Of a stretch of DNA of 64,000 nucleotides, positions 57,649 through 64,000 are shown one piece after another. Numbering within the stretch: the stretch's first letter is position 1; each line of letters begins with the position of its first letter. A model generated the notes under the pieces. It did not search any database and was not told where the DNA came from. It saw only the letters and a list, made by a program, of their open reading frames with translations. The translations under genes were made by a program, and so were the position numbers. This DNA comes from Polyodon spathula (taxonomy: Eukaryota > Chordata > Actinopteri > Acipenseriformes > Polyodontidae), in NCBI RefSeq assembly GCF_017654505.1, contig NC_054538.1:23415783-23479782 (forward strand), given 5' to 3'.

Positions 57649-58432
57649 ATGATTAATAAACCTGCAAATAGAAGAACCCCAGAATACCCAATGTTTTATA
57701 AACTAGTATTACTAACCTGCGTAATACTTAATGACAGCATCTGTGGACAAAATGTTTGCAAGAGGCAAAAAGTAACTGAATGGCACTCTGAACCACAGGA
57801 AGTCACAGTTCAGTGGAGTCTGACTCAGAACTATTGTTTGGATTTCTTTACTGAATGCTGGGAAATGCAAAAAGAAGACACAAACAGTGATTTTTCTGAT
57901 ATTCAAATGTTTCCACAAATATGTCCACTTGAATTACAGATAGGAGATCGACTGTTTGTCTCTATTAGTATAGCATTAAAATCATATGGGATGAACCTCA
58001 TTAATGTGTCTAGGAAAGCATTTGTAAGTTGTTCTAAAATCAGCTATGCCAACAATCTGTTACTCTTTCGAAGCAAGGTATCATCAAGACACCAAGTTAA
58101 CCCAAAATGGCTTGCTGCTGGAACACATTACTTTGTAGAAGATAGTTCTCAGCTATGCAAGATGGGTCTTCGACTTAATGTGACCATAAAAGAACAACAT
58201 TGTCAAAACTTGCAGGATGCACCATTATGCTCTGGCAATGGATTGTGTAGAACTTATGCTTGGGAGGACAGCTATAGCTGCCACTGTAATGAACATTACA
58301 CTGGAAAGTTCTGTGAAGAATTTGATGCCTGTTCGCCAAAACCTTGTAAAAATGGAGCAACATGTTTAAACAGAGGAGGAAAAAAACAACAAAATGAGGA
58401 TTATGCGTGCACATGTTCCCCCCAGTTTACAG
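57649..58432 (+). CDS. EYS: EYS, first coding exon
   Basis: Eyes shut homolog is a secreted extracellular matrix protein with EGF and laminin G domains, needed for photoreceptor integrity. The exon encodes 261 residues plus one base. The ATG at 57649 gives 14 residues before MFYKLVLLTCVILNDSICG, a signal peptide; the second ATG at 57691 puts this signal peptide first and is the better candidate. Then come a Cys-containing N-terminal domain (CKRQKVTEW, ICPLELQIGD, NLINVS, GLRLNVT) that matches the EYS N-terminus I know from mammals, and an EGF domain with Cys at 185, 194, 200, 211, 213 and 222. A second EGF (228, 233, 239, 254, 256) is interrupted by the intron. The donor is TTTACAG|GTAACA, phase 1. 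Confidence in the gene is high; only the start is uncertain. Confidence 0.93.
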
Positions 58433-59459
<1,027 letters not shown>

Positions 59460-59573
59460 GTTTCAATTGCACAGAAGTAATTGGGCAATGTGAACCGCAT
59501 ACATGTGTGCATGGGGATTGTAATCGCATAACTCCACATTCCTTTCAATGTGTTTGTCACCAAAACTTCACAG
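59460..59573 (+). CDS. EYS: EYS, second coding exon (EGF)
   Basis: The acceptor is TTTTATTTTAAG|G and the donor CTTCACAG|GTAAAT. The exon is 114 bp (38 codons), phase 1 at both ends, so it can be skipped or added without shifting the frame. The joined Gly codon leads to FNCTEVIGQCEPHTCVHGDC, completing the second EGF of the previous exon (Cys of FNC) and giving most of a third (CEPHTCVHGDC, HSFQCVCHQNFTG). The match to mammalian EYS (IGQCQPHVC... in the same place) and the phase are strong support. The exon appears in the same order and spacing of motifs as in that gene. Confidence 0.92.
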
Positions 59574-61289
59574 GTAAATAAACCCTTACTATATTTATAT
59601 TCAGAGGTAAGTAGTCAAATGTTTTGCCTAATGCTTTCATCCAATGTCAACAAGCATCATCGTTGTTATTTTGCTTTCATTCCTTAAACTTACCTTTGGC
59701 AAAAATTCCCCTGATAGTTGTAAACATTCTGTTCAATCCTTCAAAGCACTCTTGATAGATTTAGAGCATGGTCCTTGAAACTGTTTAGGATTCCATTCTT
59801 AAATGTGAATGTGTTTTGGAGCCAAAGCCGAGGAAAGAGTACAGATTACTATTCATAACTACTATGTCTATTTCTTCAAGTTCAACTAAATCAAATTATT
59901 TTTCTATTACTTGTTCTTCAGAAAAAAAAAAGAAAAAAAAAATGGAGAAAAACAAACAAACAAACAAACAAAAAAACATTGAATCAGCTCTTGGCTCCAA
60001 TAGGACAGTGATTACTGTCATTCTCAACTCTGGAGATAGTGAATTTGTTGTTTTATGAGATCTGGTGTATTATGTAATGCTGTATGATGTATTTAATTAT
60101 TTAATACAGCTGCACACTCAGACAACACTTAAGCTACCTGTCTGTAAAACAACTGATAATTCTGCTTTTTAATATACGTTGCACACACAAGCTGTTGTTT
60201 TGTTGGCAAATGCATGTTCCACAAGTTGTAGGAATTGTTTTTGTTGTCATGCCATGTTTAAACTACAACAATTTGTATTTTATTCAGATGTATGTTGAAT
60301 ATCACTTTCCAAAGTTTTTGGAAATGTTGTGCATTTTTTAAGTTGCAGGTTCAATAAGCAGCCATCTTTTCTTTTTTGTACTCAAGCACCTCTCACAATA
60401 CATACCTAAAATCCCCAAATAACCCTCAAATAATAAATGTTATGTTGAGATCACAAGATAAATTATCTCAGGAAAATGGGAGTAATCACTTTTATGTTCA
60501 CTGTTATTGCAGCTTTAATTTGACATCTAGTGCTTTCTTAACATTATACATTTTTTGCTGATTTATCTGCTTTGTAATGTTTTCTGGATACTTAAATATA
60601 ATATATGGCGTTCATAAGTCTATAATAATAATTATTGATATTTGTTTTCAACTGCTTAGTTGACAAAACAATGTTGTGTTTTCTATCAGCCAGCGCTGTG
60701 TGAACGTGAGTTTCATGGATGGCTATTAATTTACATTAACTATGTAGTCAGTGTTCACAGCATCAATACAGAAATGAATATTGATTAAGCTTGTTCATGT
60801 TAAAGGATGATAAATTAGCAGTATCTGCACCGATACAAAAAACAGCAATATACAAAGTTGTTACAGAAGAGTTTCCTAAATTGTCAGTTGATTACATTTT
60901 ACCCTTCCATTCTCAGCAATCTAGTCTTACATTATAACTTGGAGTGAATGGTACAGCGTTCTGAAGTTTACAAAATGCAGAGCTTTTTTTTTTTTTTTTT
61001 TTTACAAAAAAAGGTCTGATAGTTAATGGGTGGGTTCATGCCTTTATACCAAAAAACATGCTTAAGTGTGAGGTTCACTTTAGTACACCAACATATAGCA
61101 TGTTTGTATTAAAAAATCTGAAATATTGTGAAACTTGTGTGGGAGCTTGCTTACACAGAACTGCAAACTCTAGTATGCTACCGTCCACACTTAAGTATTT
61201 TAATAGGTCAATGTTGTGATTTTCGTTAGGACATATCTTAATCGAGTGGTGTGCAGCAAGAACCATTCTAGCTGGGACATTTGTTAAAA

Positions 61290-61430
61290 CCATACCCATA
61301 CCCCTGTATTCCTTAATTGAAGCAATTACACCTGTACTCGGGTATTGTTTTGAGCACTATTTAATTAAATCTAAACCCTGATGTGGAAATGCCCTCCAGG
61401 ACTAGGGTTCTGCACCCCTGCCTAAAACAT
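61290..61430. repeat. Dispersed fish repeat segment
   Basis: The sequence CCTGTATTCCTTAATTGAAG and CCTCCAGGACTAGGGTTCTG with CACCCCTG resembles a short sequence seen repeatedly in fish genomes ('ccaggac.agggttg.gcacccctg'). The parent element is not defined. Confidence 0.35.
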
Positions 61431-61962
61431 TTCAAATTTAAATAACATTTTGTGAGAGTTGTTTGTAATATGGATTTACAAAGATGATTGTTTAGTAGTA
61501 TAACTACTCCATACCTGTATATATCACTTATTTTCAAATATGTTACTAAATTTGATTGTTTTGTTTTATAAGTAGGGAAAAAGTCTCCAAAACTTGTCAC
61601 TTGTTGCAGCCAGTTTGTCAATGCCAATAAGAGGCCTTTTCATTTTATTGTGGCTCCCATATTGTCATTTATATCTTGTTGAAACTTAATGCCGACATCA
61701 AAATATTTGCTTATAGGATACAGATTTCTTCCAAGGCAATCTATAGTTCCATTCCCTTCAGAGCATGCGCACAAAGTTGGCCCTTCCATTCCAGCTCTTT
61801 GTCCCAACCTTGTTCTAAATTGTTTAAATTGAACCAATGGAATCTCCATCCAGACTCAAGAGTAGTTAATTTTGTTCCTATGTTTGATTGCATAAGTGAC
61901 TTAAATACTTTTTACATATTTTGCTTCTGCTAAATTTTCGGTTTTGTCTGTAAAGGTCCGTC

Positions 61963-62205
61963 TCACCCCAATAGCACTCCTTGTGGATCAATATGTAAGG
62001 ATTTGAAGAATCTTTCCAGAAGAATATCCTTCAGGTTGAACACCTCTGTGTTCTCACATTTGTAGGTGTATGGTGTCAATGGGGAACAGCAAAGGTGCAT
62101 GTTCATTTGTTAACAATAATTGCTGTTAGACATGTTGTCCATGTCAGACCAAATATCACTAACCTGATCTGTTTTATGAACCCCAGCGCTGGAGTCAACT
62201 CTCCA
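61963..62205 (-). pseudogene. Unidentified minus-strand coding-like remnant
   Basis: One minus-strand frame reads WRVDSSAGVHKTDQVSDIWS, then after a single TAA gives MHLCCSPLTPYTYKCENTEV and NLKDILLERFFKSLHIDPQG before a stop. A GTGAGA donor-like sequence follows at its end. The composition is protein-like and the frame is shared across 80 codons. The downstream frame 61849-61640 (MEIPLVQFKQFRTRLGQRAG) could be another part. I do not recognise either. It may be an exon of an unknown gene on the opposite strand of the EYS intron or an old transposon. Confidence 0.25.
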
Positions 62206-62893
62206 TAACAATGGAGAAACATCTTGCCTTTGGCTTTTTTTTTTTTATTGTGGTCTATAAGATTGTGGTAACACTTTATAATTAGTGTTAGTAATTCAGA
62301 TGTAATTACCATTGAAGAAGCAAGTCATTTACTACTAAATTCAAATGAAGTAAACAACATTTAATAAAACACCTTAAATGTATCCTGAAATAATGCTTAT
62401 TTTATATAGATGTAGTTGGAAATATGTTTGTTCATACAATATTTTAACAATAAGTAAATAAAGATGGCTTTAAGCTTAATAAATGGGAACGTTATTTGGT
62501 GGTTTTAGATACTGGTACAATGGAGGGCAGTGGTCCGGATAAGGTTTTGCGTCTGGGAGTAACTTACCTTCTAATCTGAACACTGATAGCGTAAAATGTA
62601 TTTTCAGGGGGTAAAATGCAACATTACCTTGAAGTCATGAGTAATTTCGATAAATACTATACAATATTTAATGGTAATAGAGTAGGCATTAAAAAGAGCC
62701 TTCCATTTTAACTGCAATGTTACATTGAACTACTGTACAACAATGCATGTGTTCTACAAGGATCTTCATCGGCTCAACGCATTTGTTTCGAGGTGTTACA
62801 CTGAAGTTACTTATATTTTAACATTAAATTCTAAACGCTGTGAACACGTTACAACTTCAATATAAAGCCATAAAATAAGAAAGGCATTATAAG

Positions 62894-62894
<1 letters not shown>

Positions 62895-62964
<70 letters not shown>
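62895..62964. repeat. (TA)n microsatellite
   Basis: About 35 uninterrupted TA units. Confidence 0.95.
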
Positions 62965-62967
<3 letters not shown>

Positions 62968-63239
62968 TGCTTAATATTCTAGGGAACTAACTTATAAAAT
63001 GTGTATTTTGTACTCTACCCTGATTGATCAAAACAAGTCACATGAGGGTGTTGATTACAGCATATCACCATTGGTTGGCACTTTTTTCAAAAACAGGTAA
63101 ATTACTGACATATCCATACCACTAGAATTAAAAACAAAAATGGCAGACATGTTGGAATTTATTTTTATTTATTTATTTATCTCTATAAACATGACCGAGA
63201 GTTATGTAAATGTTGAACTTTTGGGAAACCGAAGTTACA

Positions 63240-64000
63240 TGAGATATTGAATGAATTTTAGAAAAGAAAACTATGAAGGTATGAAACAGAGACTAACAGA
63301 AGTAGATTGGAGTAAAATAGAGAAAATATCCACATAAAAAGGATGGTTGTTCTTCAAAAATGTAGTACGAGGCACAAAACAATTACATCCCTAAAGTAAA
63401 CAAATCTAAATGTAAAACTAAATTGCCAAAATGGTTTAATAGATCAATTAAAAAAAAATATTCAGCGAAAAGACACTTTATAGAGCATTAAAAAGGGACC
63501 AAAAAGAAAGTACACAGAAAGAGTACACAGAACTGCAAACGCAAGTCAAAAAGGAAGTTAGAAAGGCCAAGAGAGAAATAGAAATGAACATTGCTAAGTG
63601 GGCTAAAACCAATTCCAAAATGTTTTTCCAATATTACAACAGCAAGAGAACATTCAAAGAGGAGATTAAATGTCTAAGAGATACAAATGGCAAAATCGTA
63701 GATGAAGATAAAAAAAATCAAATATATTAAATGATAAGTTTTTACAAAGGAAGATACGGACAACATGCCCCACGTCATCCAGTTCCTATCCAGTTTTAAA
63801 TAACTTTAGCATAACCGAGGCAGAAGTGTTAAAGGGACTAGGAGCTCTTAAAATAAACAAATCCCCTGGGCCGAATGAGATCCTCCCAATAGTACTCAAA
63901 GAAATGAAAGAAGTTATTTACAAACCGCTAACCAAGATCATGCAGCAGTCTCTTGACACAGGGGTGGTACCGACAGACTGGAAAATTGCAAACGTAATAC
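63240..64000 (+). mobile_element. CR1/L2-like LINE, 5' part of the reverse transcriptase, runs off the window
   Basis: From about 63246 the + strand gives NFRKENYEGMKQRLTEVDW, the block that follows the endonuclease in CR1-like LINEs. Next is WFNRSIKKKYSAKRHFIEH with basic repeats (63440-63600). From about 63848 comes NKSPGPNEILPIVLKEMKEV then QQSLDTGVVPTDWKIANVI, the first reverse-transcriptase blocks. Frames shift several times, so it is decayed. The element lies in the sense orientation of the EYS intron. The rest lies beyond 64000. Confidence 0.85.

Larger units (their letters stand above)
59574..64000 (+). other. EYS: EYS intron, continues past the window
   Basis: No further EGF-like exon with a phase-1 acceptor was found in the remaining 4.4 kb. 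EYS introns are very large in other vertebrates, so this is expected. Contents are repeats and an unidentified frame listed separately. Confidence 0.75.

Noticed and set aside
61956..62075. Possible next EYS exon (AAAG|GTCCGTCTCACCCC, Cys-containing)
   Set aside because: It lacks the EGF Cys spacing, the acceptor is poor and a stop follows. The opposite strand has the longer protein-like frame.

Overview
The window is vertebrate genomic DNA: AT-rich, dominated by transposable elements, with long (TA)n, (TTA)n and (CA)n tracts. The mix of Tc1/mariner, hAT and pogo-like DNA transposons, an L2-type LINE, Ty3/Gypsy LTR elements and a tRNA-headed SINE points to a ray-finned fish. The SINE and the LTR families resemble repeats I associate with non-teleosts such as sturgeon or paddlefish; that placement is from memory and tentative.

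Only one host gene is supported: the 5' coding part of EYS (eyes shut homolog, a secreted photoreceptor matrix protein). Its first coding exon (57649-58432) and the next exon (59460-59573) lie on the + strand, joined by phase-1 introns with GT/AG borders. Everything from 59574 to the end is EYS intron. The upstream 57 kb holds no recognisable host gene and looks like an intergenic desert, or possibly very long 5'-UTR introns.

Layout: 1-9.9 kb, two decayed hAT transposases on the minus strand and a pogo-like MITE (5805-6655). 9.9-13.3 kb, an LTR-like unit with a palindromic CCAAT/TATA promoter, a nested MITE and an hAT-type non-autonomous element. 16.6-24.2 kb, microsatellites, a G-run, two diverged copies of one repeat unit, a snapback hairpin, a solo LTR and an L2 LINE. 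26.65-27.1 kb, a MITE. 28.3-31.7 kb, a truncated Gypsy element on the minus strand. 35.3-38.1 kb, two Tc1 elements end to end. 38.45-41.27 kb, a solo LTR split by an almost intact 2.4-kb DNA transposon. 41.66-42.84 kb, a pogo-like MITE split by a SINE. 45.3-48.35 kb, an LTR/gag remnant and two more Tc1 elements. 49.6-50.6 kb, an hAT transposase related to KIAA1586-type proteins. 54.7-56.4 kb, a complete non-autonomous LTR element. 57.5-64 kb, EYS, with a CR1/L2-like LINE entering at the right edge.

The most interesting item is the transposon at 38718-41131. It has about 150-bp inverted repeats beginning CACYRTG, a TTA target duplication, a transposase with a possible D/D/E triad that I cannot place in a named superfamily, and a 438-bp deletion derivative at 26654-27091. 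The repeats are nested and show CpG-type nonsense decay, so most copies are dead.
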